Shown here: positions 1 through 9,497 of the stretch, piece by piece
Numbering within the stretch: position 1 is the first letter of the stretch
Layout: each line of letters starts with the position of its first letter
Assembly: GCA_902578845.1 (NCBI GenBank)
Contig: CACHEM010000006.1
Span: forward strand, 1-53,799
Source of the DNA: an uncultured Prochlorococcus sp.
GTDB lineage: Bacteria; Cyanobacteriota; Cyanobacteriia; PCC-6307; Cyanobiaceae
Direction: 5' to 3'
Length of the DNA: 53,799 bases
Program-made: the position numbers and the translations under genes
Notes under the pieces: model-generated
The model's database searches: none
The model's input: the letters and a program-made list of their open reading frames with translations, nothing else
Told to the model about the DNA's origin: nothing

Positions 1-1
1 G

Positions 2-898
2 GTAATGAAAGCCAGGTTAAAGGTTGAATTAGAAAATGGGACGTTAGTCGAATTATTAGTCTTAGAAAGATCCCATGCATGTGTTTGGTTATGTTTGGCA
101 AAGTCAGCGAAAAAGTTAAAAATAAATAGAAAAATAATATTAAAATCTCCTTCTGCAGAAGATATTAATTTGATGGTTGATGGGGTTGATGAAGAAACTG
201 GAGGGAGATTTATTAAATTTCCTGAAAACATAACTGATCTCAATTCAATGAATGACCTTCTTGATAAATACGGGGAAATCCCTCTCCCGCCTTATATAAA
301 AAATACCGAAGAAGAATCTTTTCATGAGAATAGTTATCAAACTGAGTATGCAACTAATCCAGGGGCCGTTGCTGCGCCAACTGCTGGTTTGCACTTAAGC
401 AAAAGTCTTATTTCCAATCTAAAAAAAAAAGGAGTAATAATTTTACCGATAACTTTGCACGTGGGCTATGGAACATTCAAACCAATTGATCAAGAAGATC
501 TAAGTAACTTAAAACTTCATAAAGAATGGGTAAGTGTTAATAAGGAAGTAGTGGAGGAAATAAAAAGAATAAAGAAAACAGATAAAAGAATAATTGCTAT
601 TGGTACAACAAGCGTAAGAGCTCTTGAAAGTTGTTATTCTCACGAAATTAATGACTTTATTCCCATTGCTAAGTACGTAGATTTAGTAATTAAGCCAGGT
701 TATAAATTTAAGGTAGTTGATGGATTATTAACTAATTTTCATCTTCCTAAAAGTTCATTATTACTTTTAGTAAGTGCAATGATTGGTAGAGAAAGATTAT
801 TAGATTTGTATAAGAAAGCCATAAAAGAAAAATTTAGATTTTTCTCTTATGGCGATGCGATGTATATTTCACCAGATTCACTACTGGATAAAAAATAG
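2..898 (+). CDS. queA: QueA, tRNA queuosine synthesis enzyme (5'-truncated by window edge)
   Basis: S-adenosylmethionine:tRNA ribosyltransferase-isomerase, which transfers and isomerises the ribosyl part of SAM onto 7-aminomethyl-7-deazaguanine in tRNA to make epoxyqueuosine. The visible part carries the family blocks LPPYI, the tract around GAVAAPTAGLH, TLHVGYGTF, IAIGTTSVRALES, VVDGLLTNFHLPKS and the C-terminal FFSYGDAMYI. About 300 residues are present against 340-370 for the family. The reading frame is open to the window edge, and the first in-frame Met is internal, because it follows the position where NNTRV would lie. The N-terminus is therefore outside the window. It converges tail to tail with cysK, two bases apart. 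Confidence 0.95.
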   Translation, partial: VMKARLKVELENGTLVELLVLERSHACVWLCLAKSAKKLKINRKIILKSPSAEDINLMVDGVDEETGGRFIKFPENITDLNSMNDLLDKYGEIPLPPYIKNTEEESFHENSYQTEYATNPGAVAAPTAGLHLSKSLISNLKKKGVIILPITLHVGYGTFKPIDQEDLSNLKLHKEWVSVNKEVVEEIKRIKKTDKRIIAIGTTSVRALESCYSHEINDFIPIAKYVDLVIKPGYKFKVVDGLLTNFHLPKSSLLLLVSAMIGRERLLDLYKKAIKEKFRFFSYGDAMYISPDSLLDKK

Positions 899-900
899 AT

Positions 901-1887
901 TTATGCTTTGACTGGTTCTTGAATGATTCCGCTTGGAACTTCAGTAAACATAATTGATGATAAATACCTCTCTGCTAAATCAGGGAGAACAACTACAATT
1001 GTCTTCCCAGCATATTCATCTTGTTCAGCTAATCTAACAGCAGCAGCAGCAGCAGCTCCACAAGATATTCCTACTAATAGACCTTCCTCTTTAGCTAGTC
1101 TAAGAGCCATCTCTATAGATTCGTCATTTGTTACTTGTTCAACCTTGTCAACAATTGATAAGTCAAGGTTCTTAGGAATAAATCCTGCTCCAATTCCTTG
1201 AATTTTATGCGGTCCGGATTTAACCTCTTCTCCATTCATTGTCTGCGTAATAACAGGACTATGTGATGGTTCTACAGCTACAGAAGTAATATTCTTGCCC
1301 TTCTCTTGCTTAATGTATCTTGAAACTCCTGTAATTGTGCCGCCAGTTCCAACCCCTGCAACTAGGACATCAATTTCACCATCGCAATCATCCCAGATTT
1401 CTGGTCCAGTAGTTTTGTAATGAATTTCAGGGTTTGCTGGATTATCAAATTGACCTGGCATGAAATATTGAGAAGGATTACTTTCTGCAATTTCTTTTGC
1501 CTTAGCTATTGCTCCAGGCATACCTTTAGATGCCTCTGTTAAAACAATTTCAGCACCCAACACTGCCATAACCCTTCTTCTTTCAATTGACATGGATTCT
1601 GGCATTGTAAGGATCAGTTTATAACCTCTTGCTGAAGCAGTAAAAGCTAGAGCAATTCCTGTATTTCCAGAAGTTGGCTCAACAATAGTTTTGTCTTTTG
1701 TAAGTTTCCCACTTTTCTCGGCATCCCAAATCATGTTTGCGCCGATCCTACATTTGACACTATAAGCGGGGTTTCTACCTTCAATTTTTGCAAGTACTGT
1801 AGCTTTCGCGTTTTTAGTAACTGATTTTAATTTTACTAATGGAGTGTTTCCAATAGCAAAACTGTTGTCCTCATAAATTTTTGCCAT
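901..1887 (-). CDS. cysK: Cysteine synthase A (O-acetylserine sulfhydrylase)
   Basis: PLP enzyme that makes L-cysteine from O-acetylserine and sulfide, the last step of assimilatory sulfate reduction. The full-length 328-residue fold-type II protein has the PLP lysine in [11 protein letters not shown] near residue 45, the substrate loop [11 protein letters not shown], the phosphate-binding loop [10 protein letters not shown] and the C-terminal [10 protein letters not shown] segment. The start is ATG. It is the last gene of a minus-strand block behind rpsD and two trans-sulfuration enzymes, separated from them by about 85 bases, so it may also have its own promoter. The GCAGCAGCAGC run inside it encodes an alanine stretch and is not a repeat element. 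Confidence 0.96.
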   Translation of the reverse strand: MAKIYEDNSFAIGNTPLVKLKSVTKNAKATVLAKIEGRNPAYSVKCRIGANMIWDAEKSGKLTKDKTIVEPTSGNTGIALAFTASARGYKLILTMPESMSIERRRVMAVLGAEIVLTEASKGMPGAIAKAKEIAESNPSQYFMPGQFDNPANPEIHYKTTGPEIWDDCDGEIDVLVAGVGTGGTITGVSRYIKQEKGKNITSVAVEPSHSPVITQTMNGEEVKSGPHKIQGIGAGFIPKNLDLSIVDKVEQVTNDESIEMALRLAKEEGLLVGISCGAAAAAAVRLAEQDEYAGKTIVVVLPDLAERYLSSIMFTEVPSGIIQEPVKA

Positions 1888-1971
1888 TTATATATTGAGA
1901 AAATATATATTAATACTAACTATTATTCAGAAAAAGAGTATATAAGTTTCTATACGGTAAATACTAGGAAT

Positions 1972-3441
1972 TTAGAAATTATTTAATGCTTCAGAAAAGG
2001 TTTTCCATAATTGATCTTGGTCTTCTAATCCAACTGATACTCTAATAAGGTGCGAGGGTATACCAAAACTTTCAGCCCAATCCAACTCGTCATAATGAGC
2101 TAGTAAAACATAAGGACAAACTAGAGTAAATTTTGTACCTAAACTAGGTCCTTTAGATACTTTTAGAGAATCATAAAATTTTTTAGCTTTGTTCAATCCT
2201 CCATTTAATTCAAACGATAATAAGCAGCCGTATCCCCCATTAGAAGTAAGTAAAGAATTAAAATTTGGACAATTTTCAGGATGGAAAATATTTTTAATCT
2301 CGCTATGAGTCTCTAATCTTTTTTTTAATTCTAAACATGCTTTATTTTGTTCAAAAACTCTTTGATTTACATCTCTACTAACTTTCTCTAGATAAACTAT
2401 ATCTCCATCGGAAAGTATTGGAATATTAATCTCGTTTAATGCATTTCTAAACTGATCAATCCATTTGCTTTTTGGATTTAGTATTAATGATCCGGCAAGA
2501 ATATCACCACTACCTGAAAAAATTTTTGTAAGTGAAGTAAAAACTATATCTGCATGTTCTGTGGAATTTATATTTAAATTCGAACCAATTGTATCGTCAA
2601 CAATTAAGGGAATATTTACCTTTTTTGCAATTTTTGAAATTTTTTTAATGTTTACACATTTGAGCATTGGATTACTTGGAAGTTCAATAATTAATGCTGA
2701 TGGATTTATTCTTTTGATTTCTAATTCAATATCCGCGCAATTTTCTTCTGTAATTAACTTTGCTCCGTGAAAGATTTTCATTGGTAATTTAAGTACATCT
2801 ACATATGGAAAACCAACTTGGAGTGTTGGTTTAGCTGGAAATAATTTATATATGATTTCTAATGATGTATGCAATGCAGACATTCCAGATGAAGTTAAGT
2901 GAATATCATTAGAGTCAATTTTTGTAGATTTAGAAATTCTATTTTTTATTCTTTGAGAACATTCATTTACGTAAGATTTTGGAGGGCAATCTTCAAGACC
3001 TAGTTCTACAGCGGCAGCTCTTGAAGATAGACCAAGACCAGTATGTTGCCAAAAATATTTTGCATAAATACTTCCTTCTTTTTCAGTTATTAAGAAAGCT
3101 AAATTATTTCTTTTTTCTATTAACGAGAATTGTTCAGAAGTATTTCTATCAATGTATTTTTTAGCTTTAAAAGCTATTCTTTCATTCGGATATGGCCAGA
3201 TACTTTTATTGTTGTAGTAATTTTGTTTTTTTACTTTTTCGCATAATCTTTTCACTATGGGGTTTAGCCCGAATCGTGGGTAAATGGACTTCAATAAATT
3301 TATGCATTCTTGATCTTTTTCCTCGTAATTTATTACATCATTCCAAGTTGGTAATGCTACAGAAACAGCATGAATACTATCAGGAATTGCATATCCTAAC
3401 TCTAAATTTTTCCATATAGGTTTTTTAAGTAAATCTCTCAA
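1972..3441 (-). CDS. Cystathionine gamma-synthase-like PLP enzyme with fungal-type N-terminal extension
   Basis: Cys/Met-metabolism PLP enzyme, 489 residues, about 100 longer than ordinary bacterial MetB/MetC. The catalytic lysine is in SLTKIFSGSGD (about K306), with LPSNPML and VDDTIGSN as cofactor-pocket motifs. The N-terminal 100 residues (IPDSIHAVSVALPTWNDV, then YPRFGLNP) resemble, from memory, the long cystathionine gamma-synthases of fungi (yeast STR2, Neurospora met-7) rather than E. coli MetB. The likely reaction joins an O-acylhomoserine and cysteine to cystathionine. The start is TTG, three bases after the stop of the neighbouring short family member, so the two are almost surely co-transcribed. 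The exact substrate is not visible from sequence. Confidence 0.82.
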   Translation of the reverse strand: MRDLLKKPIWKNLELGYAIPDSIHAVSVALPTWNDVINYEEKDQECINLLKSIYPRFGLNPIVKRLCEKVKKQNYYNNKSIWPYPNERIAFKAKKYIDRNTSEQFSLIEKRNNLAFLITEKEGSIYAKYFWQHTGLGLSSRAAAVELGLEDCPPKSYVNECSQRIKNRISKSTKIDSNDIHLTSSGMSALHTSLEIIYKLFPAKPTLQVGFPYVDVLKLPMKIFHGAKLITEENCADIELEIKRINPSALIIELPSNPMLKCVNIKKISKIAKKVNIPLIVDDTIGSNLNINSTEHADIVFTSLTKIFSGSGDILAGSLILNPKSKWIDQFRNALNEINIPILSDGDIVYLEKVSRDVNQRVFEQNKACLELKKRLETHSEIKNIFHPENCPNFNSLLTSNGGYGCLLSFELNGGLNKAKKFYDSLKVSKGPSLGTKFTLVCPYVLLAHYDELDWAESFGIPSHLIRVSVGLEDQDQLWKTFSEALNNF

Positions 3442-3444
3442 TTT

Positions 3445-4608
3445 TCAGAATTTATTTAAAGCAAATAAAATGTCCGAGATTAAATCGTCTGTATCTTCAC
3501 ATCCAATTGATAATCTGACAAGAGCATCATCTATCCCTAGTAGATTTTTTGTTTTGTCATCAACAGAAGCATGAGTCATCGTTGCAGGGTGACAAATTAA
3601 ACTTTCAACTCCTCCAAGGCTTTCTGCTAGAGAGAAATATTTGAGAGATTTGCAAAATTTAAAAGTATCCTCTTTATTTAAGTTTAATTTTAGGGTGATC
3701 ATTGAACCTCCAGATTTCATTTGCGATTTTGCTAAATTAAATTGCGGATGTTCTTGATTAAAAGGGTAAATTACTTTACTAATAATTTTATGATTACCTA
3801 ATTCTTCAGAAATAAATTCTGCACTTTTAGTTTGTTGTTCGATTCTTAAAGGAAGAGTTTTTACTCCTCTCGTAATGAGCCAACTATCAAAAGGAGATGG
3901 TTGAAGCCCTAGAGCTTTTTGAGAGAAAAGCATCTTACTATTCCATTCCTCATTATTTGTAAGTACTGCTCCGCCAAGTGCGTCACTATGTCCATTAATG
4001 AATTTTGTGGTGCTTACAAGCGATAGTGTTGCACCAAGGTCCAATGGTTTTTGAATAAGAGCTGTAGAAAATGTGTTGTCTACAACTACTGGTATTTCGA
4101 GTTTATTCGCTTCATCACAAATCGCCTTAATATCGAGTACCTTCAAAAGTGGATTAGTTGGACTTTCTAGCCATATCAAGTTTGGTTCGAAGTTTGAAAT
4201 CTTTTTGTCGTTATTTTCGTTTGTAAAATCTGTGTATAAAACTTCTAGTCCAAATTTCTTGAAAACTTTTTCGAACATCCTCACTGTACAACCATAGAGA
4301 TTTGACTCGCAGAGTATCTTGTCACCTGATTTCAGTGTTGATGAAATTGCAGTTACCGCGCTAATTCCAGATCCAAAAACTGTACAGTATTTAGATTCTT
4401 CTATTGATTTAAGGATGTTTTCTAGAATTCTAAAGTTTGGATTGCCTGATCTTGTGTAGTCGAAATTATCTTTATTTCCATGTTTGAAAGTAGATGTAGA
4501 AAAAATAGGAGGCATAACGCATCCAGTTTCTTCTGCAAATGTTTTCCCATGGTGAATAGATAAGGTCTTAACACCTGGCTTTTCTATATTATTTTCCTTA
4601 TTTCCCAT
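3445..4608 (-). CDS. metB: Trans-sulfuration PLP enzyme (cystathionine gamma-synthase/beta-lyase family)
   Basis: Standard-length (387 residues) Cys/Met-metabolism enzyme. It has the neighbouring-subunit PLP motif YTRSGNPN (residues 51-58), the SPTNPLLKV and VVVDNTFSTA segments and the catalytic lysine in STTKFINGHSD (K202). Family members act as cystathionine gamma-synthase, beta-lyase or gamma-lyase, and sequence alone does not separate these. Paired with the long synthase-like paralogue directly downstream, a division of labour is plausible: one makes cystathionine and the other cleaves it to homocysteine. The ATG start lies downstream of the rpsD terminator, so it probably heads its own unit. 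The symbol is tentative; metC is equally possible. Confidence 0.85.
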   Translation of the reverse strand: MGNKENNIEKPGVKTLSIHHGKTFAEETGCVMPPIFSTSTFKHGNKDNFDYTRSGNPNFRILENILKSIEESKYCTVFGSGISAVTAISSTLKSGDKILCESNLYGCTVRMFEKVFKKFGLEVLYTDFTNENNDKKISNFEPNLIWLESPTNPLLKVLDIKAICDEANKLEIPVVVDNTFSTALIQKPLDLGATLSLVSTTKFINGHSDALGGAVLTNNEEWNSKMLFSQKALGLQPSPFDSWLITRGVKTLPLRIEQQTKSAEFISEELGNHKIISKVIYPFNQEHPQFNLAKSQMKSGGSMITLKLNLNKEDTFKFCKSLKYFSLAESLGGVESLICHPATMTHASVDDKTKNLLGIDDALVRLSIGCEDTDDLISDILFALNKF

Positions 4609-4631
4609 TATTTTTAAAAATAAGAATTAAA

Positions 4632-4665
4632 TTAAATCTCTCTTTTTTTTTAAAGAGAGATTTAA
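4632..4665 (-). terminator. Perfect 14-bp inverted repeat downstream of rpsD
   Basis: TTAAATCTCTCTTT (4632-4645) and its exact complement (4652-4665) flank a short T-only loop. It sits 20 bases after the rpsD stop and 24 bases before the next gene's start, in the direction of rpsD transcription, and is followed on the minus strand by an A/T tract. A terminator is the simplest reading. The stem is AT-rich and the trailing U-run is interrupted, so it could be leaky or act as an mRNA 3' end. Confidence 0.65.
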
Positions 4666-4685
4666 TAATCCAAAGAAAAGTAGTA

Positions 4686-5294
4686 TTAAACTTTTCTTGA
4701 ATAATATTCAACAACTAGTAGTTCGTTTATTTCAAGAGCCACCCACTCTCTATCGCATTTCCCATTTATTTTTCCCGTTAATTTAGGCTTGTCTAAATCA
4801 AGATGAGGTGGGACATTTGCTAAGCCAGGGAATTCTATATTACCTTCTACAAGTTTTTTGCTTGCTTTGTTTTCTTTAATTCCGATTACATCGCCTGATT
4901 TGCATTGATAACCAGCAATATCAAGAACCTTTCCATTAACGGTTACATGGCCATGATTTACTAATTGTCTTGAGCCTGGAATGGTACCTCCAAAACCTAA
5001 TCTAAAACAAACATTATCAAGTCTGTTTTCTAAAAGTCTTAGTAAGTTAGTACCTGTAGATCCTTCTTGAGCTCTAGCTTTTTTCACATAGCGTACTAGT
5101 TGTTTTTCAGAAACTCCATAATTAAACCTAAGTTTCTGCTTTTCTTCTAGACGAATTGCATATTCTGATCGCTTGCGACGGGCTTGGCCGTGCTGACCTG
5201 GAGGATTAGACTTCTTTGAAGCTTTCCTGGTGAGACCTGGTAGTTCTCCCAAGCGACGCGTAACCCTTAATCTGGGGCCGCGGTATCTTGACAT
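4686..5294 (-). CDS. rpsD: 30S ribosomal protein S4
   Basis: Primary 16S rRNA-binding protein of the small subunit. The full-length 202-residue product begins [20 protein letters not shown] and carries the basic N-terminal domain and a clear S4 RNA-binding domain from about residue 90 ([17 protein letters not shown], then NHGHVTVNG). It ends with YYSRKV. As is usual in cyanobacteria, it is away from the alpha operon. It is transcribed divergently from yidD and followed by a strong inverted repeat. Base composition is less AT-rich than its neighbours, as expected for a highly expressed ribosomal gene. Confidence 0.98.
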   Translation of the reverse strand: MSRYRGPRLRVTRRLGELPGLTRKASKKSNPPGQHGQARRKRSEYAIRLEEKQKLRFNYGVSEKQLVRYVKKARAQEGSTGTNLLRLLENRLDNVCFRLGFGGTIPGSRQLVNHGHVTVNGKVLDIAGYQCKSGDVIGIKENKASKKLVEGNIEFPGLANVPPHLDLDKPKLTGKINGKCDREWVALEINELLVVEYYSRKV

Positions 5295-5383
5295 AATTTT
5301 AAATTAAATAGAAATTTGCAATAAATTGGATAATTGATTAAATTCAATTAAACTAATTACTACTGGAAATATTATTTTACATC

Positions 5384-5626
5384 ATGAAAGTGTTCAAAAC
5401 TATTAATAAATCAATTACTTCTATACTTCTTTTATTGATTTCGTTTTATCAAAAGTGGTTTTCTCCTTTTTTTGGACCAAGATGCAGATTTATTCCAAGT
5501 TGCAGCTCTTATGGATATGAGGCAATAACTAGACATGGTCCTTGGAAGGGAGGGTGGTTAACTTTAAAAAGATTAAGCAGATGTCATCCTTTAACTCCCT
5601 GTGGATGTGACCCTGTGCCTGACTAA
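5384..5626 (+). CDS. yidD: YidD-type membrane protein insertion efficiency factor
   Basis: Small (80-residue) amphipathic protein that assists YidC-mediated insertion of inner or thylakoid membrane proteins. The diagnostic run is visible: an N-terminal hydrophobic helix ([16 protein letters not shown]), [37 protein letters not shown] and the CGCDPVP ending. All conserved cysteines are present. It starts a plus-strand run; the next gene begins four bases after its stop. Elsewhere yidD is often next to rnpA-yidC, but here it is next to a glutaredoxin-like gene and murE. Confidence 0.95.
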   Translation: MKVFKTINKSITSILLLLISFYQKWFSPFFGPRCRFIPSCSSYGYEAITRHGPWKGGWLTLKRLSRCHPLTPCGCDPVPD

Positions 5627-5630
5627 ATGA

Positions 5631-5933
5631 ATGAAAATATTTATTTTTGTTAGGCAGGGATGTTGCCTTTGTGATTCATTAAAAAACAAACTGGCAAAAA
5701 TAAATCTTAATGAGTTATTCCCTAATCTAGAGGAGCTTGAAGAAATTGATATTGATAGGGTCGATTTATATAAAGATAAATATAAAAAATATGATTATGA
5801 AGTACCTGTTATTGCAGTTGAAAGAATTAGGTCCGAGGAGATCATAGAATTGCCTCGCATTTCTCCAAGATTAAAAGATGATCAATTAAAGAATTGGTTT
5901 CAAAAAAATATTAGTACCATTCTGGAGAAATAA
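5631..5933 (+). CDS. Glutaredoxin-like DUF836 protein
   Basis: A 100-residue thioredoxin-fold protein of the DUF836/YruB-like type. The start MKIFIFVRQGCCLCD places the redox-type cysteines at about residues 11, 12 and 14 at the end of the first strand. A cis-proline-like VPVIAVERI segment follows near residue 63, and the C-terminal helix contains RLKDDQLKNWF. The motif is CxLC rather than the CPYC of classical glutaredoxins, so disulfide or glutathione chemistry is possible but unproven. It is four bases from yidD and nine from murE, so it belongs to that transcript. The physiological partner is unknown. Confidence 0.75.
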   Translation: MKIFIFVRQGCCLCDSLKNKLAKINLNELFPNLEELEEIDIDRVDLYKDKYKKYDYEVPVIAVERIRSEEIIELPRISPRLKDDQLKNWFQKNISTILEK

Positions 5934-5942
5934 TTTTTTTAT

Positions 5943-7478
5943 ATGAGATCTATAAAATTATTTAAACTTTTAGATTTGGTAGGAATTATTCCTTCGTTAA
6001 ATCTTATCGATCAAGAAATCAATAATATTTCTTTTAACTCTAAAGAAGTACAAAAAGGAACTTTATTTTTAGGAATGCCTGGTTTAAATGTTGATGGAGG
6101 AAAATTTTGCATTGAGGCAATTGAAAATGGCGCGGAGGCTGCCATTATTGGGTCTGCTGCAAAAGAGAAAATTGGATCTATTGATCGAGAAAGGATTTTG
6201 GTTATTGAGGATAATTTAGATTATATTTTTGGTCAAATTGTCGCTGAGTTTTGGAATAGGCCTTCAAGAAAACTTAAACTTATTGGTGTTACTGGTACAA
6301 ATGGAAAAACGACAATTACTTTCTTATTGGAATATCTTTTAAAAAAATCAGGGAAAAAGACTGCATTATTTGGGACCTTATTCAATAGATGGCCTGGCTT
6401 CTCAGAAGTGGCTTCTCATACAACTGATTTCGCCGATAAACTTCAAAAGAAATTAAATGCTGCTGTTGAGGCAGAATCTGAATTCGCGATATTAGAGGTA
6501 AGTTCTCATTCTATTGCTCAAAAGAGGATATCAGGTTGCGAATTTGAGGGGGCTATTTTTACTAATTTAACTCAAGATCATCTTGATTATCACTCAGATA
6601 TGGAATCTTATTTTCAAACAAAAAGAAAATTGTTTTTCCCACCTTATTTAATAGAAAAGGATGGAATTTCTGTATTAAATCACGATGACCCTTGGATATC
6701 TAAATTATCGTCTGATATTGAAAAAAGATCTTCATTAGTGTCTACAAAGATTACTGAAAGTGAATTTGAAAATGATGATTTTTTTTTCGTAACAGATAAA
6801 AAATTTACTGAAAATGGCTCAACCTGCATTTTTCATACACCCAAGGAAAAAATTCAACTTTTTGTTCCACTTGTCGGTGAATTTAATTTAATGAATGCGA
6901 TTCAAGCAATAACAATTTTGTATAAACTTAATTTTTCTTTAAAAGATCTATCAAAGTTGATACGATCTTTCCCGGGCGCTCCTGGGCGAATGGAGAAAAT
7001 AGAAATTGATAATGATTACGTTGCAAGATCACTTCCAACAGTAATTGTTGATTATGCCCACACGCCTGATGGATTGAAAAAAGTTTTGCAATCAATTAAA
7101 AAACTTTGTAAGGGGAAACTTATTACTGTTTTTGGCTGTGGCGGAGATCGAGATCTTGGTAAAAGGCCTTTAATGGGATCAATAGCTGAAGAGTTTTCTG
7201 ATCAACTTTTTATAACTTCAGATAATCCAAGATCAGAAGAACCCCAAAAGATAGTAAATGATATTTTGATGGGTATAAAAAAAAGAGAAAAAATAACAAT
7301 TGAAATTGATAGATTTAAAGCAATAAATGAATCTATTAAATTTGCCAATAAAAAAGATATTGTTTTAATTGCAGGAAAAGGACATGAAGACTACCAAATT
7401 CTCAATGATAAAATTATTAATTTTGATGATAGAAAAATAGCTTATAAATTATTAAAAGAAAAAAATAAATCTCAATAA
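5943..7478 (+). CDS. murE: UDP-MurNAc-L-Ala-D-Glu:meso-diaminopimelate ligase
   Basis: Cytoplasmic Mur ligase that adds meso-DAP to the peptidoglycan stem peptide. It is 511 residues. The order is an N-terminal UDP-substrate domain, a central ATPase domain with GVTGTNGKTT (about residues 117-126), the HTTDF and SSHSIAQKR loops and the carbamylated-lysine region YFQTKRKLFF, and a C-terminal domain with FGCGGDRDLGKRP. The DNPRSEEP motif is the one that selects DAP rather than lysine, as expected for a Gram-negative wall. GKGHEDYQ is near the end. It is the third gene of the yidD-glutaredoxin-murE run. Confidence 0.97.
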   Translation: MRSIKLFKLLDLVGIIPSLNLIDQEINNISFNSKEVQKGTLFLGMPGLNVDGGKFCIEAIENGAEAAIIGSAAKEKIGSIDRERILVIEDNLDYIFGQIVAEFWNRPSRKLKLIGVTGTNGKTTITFLLEYLLKKSGKKTALFGTLFNRWPGFSEVASHTTDFADKLQKKLNAAVEAESEFAILEVSSHSIAQKRISGCEFEGAIFTNLTQDHLDYHSDMESYFQTKRKLFFPPYLIEKDGISVLNHDDPWISKLSSDIEKRSSLVSTKITESEFENDDFFFVTDKKFTENGSTCIFHTPKEKIQLFVPLVGEFNLMNAIQAITILYKLNFSLKDLSKLIRSFPGAPGRMEKIEIDNDYVARSLPTVIVDYAHTPDGLKKVLQSIKKLCKGKLITVFGCGGDRDLGKRPLMGSIAEEFSDQLFITSDNPRSEEPQKIVNDILMGIKKREKITIEIDRFKAINESIKFANKKDIVLIAGKGHEDYQILNDKIINFDDRKIAYKLLKEKNKSQ

Positions 7479-7559
7479 AATCTCCTAATCAAATAAGAAA
7501 GATCTTTACGCAAATCACAAGAAAAGTTTCTTAGAATTAATGGAGTTATTTTTAAAAAA

Positions 7560-8264
7560 ATGAAAGGCTTAGCCTTAGTTGTAGGGGCAGGTGGAATTGG
7601 AACACAACTAGCTAGAGATCTGAATGAAAGTGAAAAAGATTTAGATGTTGTTTTGTGTGGAAGAAAAAGTGAATTTAATCCTTTTTGGGAATTAGATATA
7701 GAGGATTCTCAATCCCTTTTGCAGTTAAAAAATAAAATATCAAATCATCCTTCAAAATTAAGGCTAGTTGTTAATGCTACAGGTAGACTTCATACTGATT
7801 CTCTTCAACCAGAAAAAAGATTACAACATCTTGATAAAAAAAATATGATGGAAAGTTTTTCAATAAATGCCTTTTCTCCTATTTTATTAGCGAAAGCGAT
7901 TGAAGAATTTATACCAAAAGATGTTGAGTTTAATTTTGCAAGTATAAGTGCAAGAGTTGGGAGCATTGGAGATAATCAAACTGGAGGATGGTATTCATAT
8001 AGAGCTGCAAAATCTGCGCAAAATCAGTTTTTTAAATCTTTAAGTATTGAATGGGCTAGACGTTTCCCAAAGGCTACTATCACATTGCTTCATCCAGGAA
8101 CAGTAGATACTGATTTATCTAGACCTTTTCATAAATTTGTTCCAGAACATAAATTATTTAGTAAAGAAAAATCTTCCCAATTCTTGATCAATATTATTAA
8201 AAATCAATCACCAGAATCCACAGGAAAATTTATTGCATGGGACAGCTCGGAGATACCTTGGTAA
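7560..8264 (+). CDS. Short-chain dehydrogenase/reductase, C-factor-like
   Basis: SDR-fold oxidoreductase of 234 residues. The nucleotide-binding motif is GAGGIGTQLA at the very N-terminus (variant of GxxxGxG), followed by VVNATGRLH in place of the usual NNAG. The catalytic Tyr and Lys lie in WYSYRAAKSAQ, with a serine in FASISARVGS. HPGTVDTDLSRPF is the C-terminal loop also seen in CsgA/C-factor-type SDRs. The substrate is unknown. It is 80 bases after murE on the same strand and converges with the cysteine-lyase-like gene. Confidence 0.8.
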   Translation: MKGLALVVGAGGIGTQLARDLNESEKDLDVVLCGRKSEFNPFWELDIEDSQSLLQLKNKISNHPSKLRLVVNATGRLHTDSLQPEKRLQHLDKKNMMESFSINAFSPILLAKAIEEFIPKDVEFNFASISARVGSIGDNQTGGWYSYRAAKSAQNQFFKSLSIEWARRFPKATITLLHPGTVDTDLSRPFHKFVPEHKLFSKEKSSQFLINIIKNQSPESTGKFIAWDSSEIPW

Positions 8265-8288
8265 ACTAAATTTTTTATCAAAAGATCT

Positions 8289-9461
8289 TTAAGTCAAATT
8301 TTTTATTTCTCTAGCAAGTAAATCAATCTCAGCTTCTGTAGTCATTTGATGTACGCATGCTCTAAACCATTTTGGATCTTCTAAAACTCTAATCCAAATT
8401 TTATTTTCTCCAAGTTTCTTTACAAATTTATCCTTATCTTTAATATTTTCGATATTAAAACTAACAATCCCATTTAAATATTTTTTTTCTAAAACTAATT
8501 CAACACCCTTTGATTGATTTAATTCATCCCAAAGTTTTCCACTTAATTTTTTGATATTTTTGTTTTTTTCTTTTTCATGGCAATCTTTATCCAAAAGATC
8601 TAAAGAATTCCTGAGCCCAGCAAGTAAAGGAATACAAGAGGTAGCTATTTCAAATTTCCTTGCATCATCATGAAAAAGATTATCTGAAGGCTCATAAATG
8701 CCTTGTTCTTTTTTTAAGGATTTCCAACCAATTATTGTTGGATCTGTTTCATGAATAAATTTATCTGAGACATAAATGGCTCCAAGTCCTTCTGGTCCAC
8801 ATGCCCATTTATGAGAAGTTATTGAATATAAATCAGAATAAAAAACTTCTTTTTCAATATTTATGTGCCCAAAGGTTTGAGCACCATCAATAAGTAAATA
8901 AGAATCTTCTCGATTATTTTTTAATTCTATAGAAATTTGTTTTAAAGGAATTTTATATCCAAAGTTCCATAAGATATGAGAAATAATAAGGATCTTAGTC
9001 TTACAATTTATATTTTTCAAAATCTCTAAAATTATATTTTCGTCGTTTAGATTTTTAATTTTTTGGATTGGCAAAATTTTGAATATTAATTTATTTCTTC
9101 TGCAAAATTCTCGACTTGCAGCCACTACTCCAGGATGTTCACAGTCACTTATTAACAACTCTTCTCCCTCTTCTACTTTTATTCCCCAAAAGGGCAAAAT
9201 CATACCGGAAGAGATATTTTCGGTAAAAGCTACATTCTTTGAATTGATACCTAATTTTTGCGCAATGATTCTTTTTGTGGTCAATATTTCTTTGTAAATA
9301 AAAGGCCACATATCATTGGTAAATGGTCCTAAATCTTGGATAATTTCCCAAGTTTTAACTATTGCTTCAAGAGAAGATTTTGGTAATGGTCCTTGACCGC
9401 CATAGTTGAAATAATACTTATTTTTTAATGCGGGTATTTGATCTCTTAGATTATTTCTCAT
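8289..9461 (-). CDS. Aminotransferase class V protein, probable L-cysteine/cystine lyase (C-DES type)
   Basis: PLP enzyme of the class V/NifS fold, 390 residues. The PLP lysine is in SITSHKWACGPEG, with LLIDGAQTFGHI before it and NFGGQGP-like NYGGQGPLP at the N-terminus. The opening and the ENISSGMILPFWG segment match, from memory, the cyanobacterial C-DES cysteine/cystine C-S lyases better than the IscS/SufS desulfurases, because the mobile catalytic-cysteine loop of SufS is not apparent. Such lyases release persulfide, pyruvate and ammonia, and could feed Fe-S assembly. Start ATG. Isopenicillin-N-epimerase-like annotation is an alternative name for the same family. Confidence 0.78.
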   Translation of the reverse strand: MRNNLRDQIPALKNKYYFNYGGQGPLPKSSLEAIVKTWEIIQDLGPFTNDMWPFIYKEILTTKRIIAQKLGINSKNVAFTENISSGMILPFWGIKVEEGEELLISDCEHPGVVAASREFCRRNKLIFKILPIQKIKNLNDENIILEILKNINCKTKILIISHILWNFGYKIPLKQISIELKNNREDSYLLIDGAQTFGHINIEKEVFYSDLYSITSHKWACGPEGLGAIYVSDKFIHETDPTIIGWKSLKKEQGIYEPSDNLFHDDARKFEIATSCIPLLAGLRNSLDLLDKDCHEKEKNKNIKKLSGKLWDELNQSKGVELVLEKKYLNGIVSFNIENIKDKDKFVKKLGENKIWIRVLEDPKWFRACVHQMTTEAEIDLLAREIKNLT

Positions 9462-9497
9462 GGAAATTTATTTTATATTTTTAACTCTTGAATTTTT

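Noticed and set aside
1040..1060. GCAGCAGCAGC-type trinucleotide runs in cysK, and a similar one in ctaB (about 41980).
   Set aside because: They encode alanine stretches typical of these proteins and are not repeat elements.
923..1201. A 92-codon plus-strand frame opposite cysK.
   Set aside because: It is antisense to well-conserved cysK codons and has no start signal or recognisable family.
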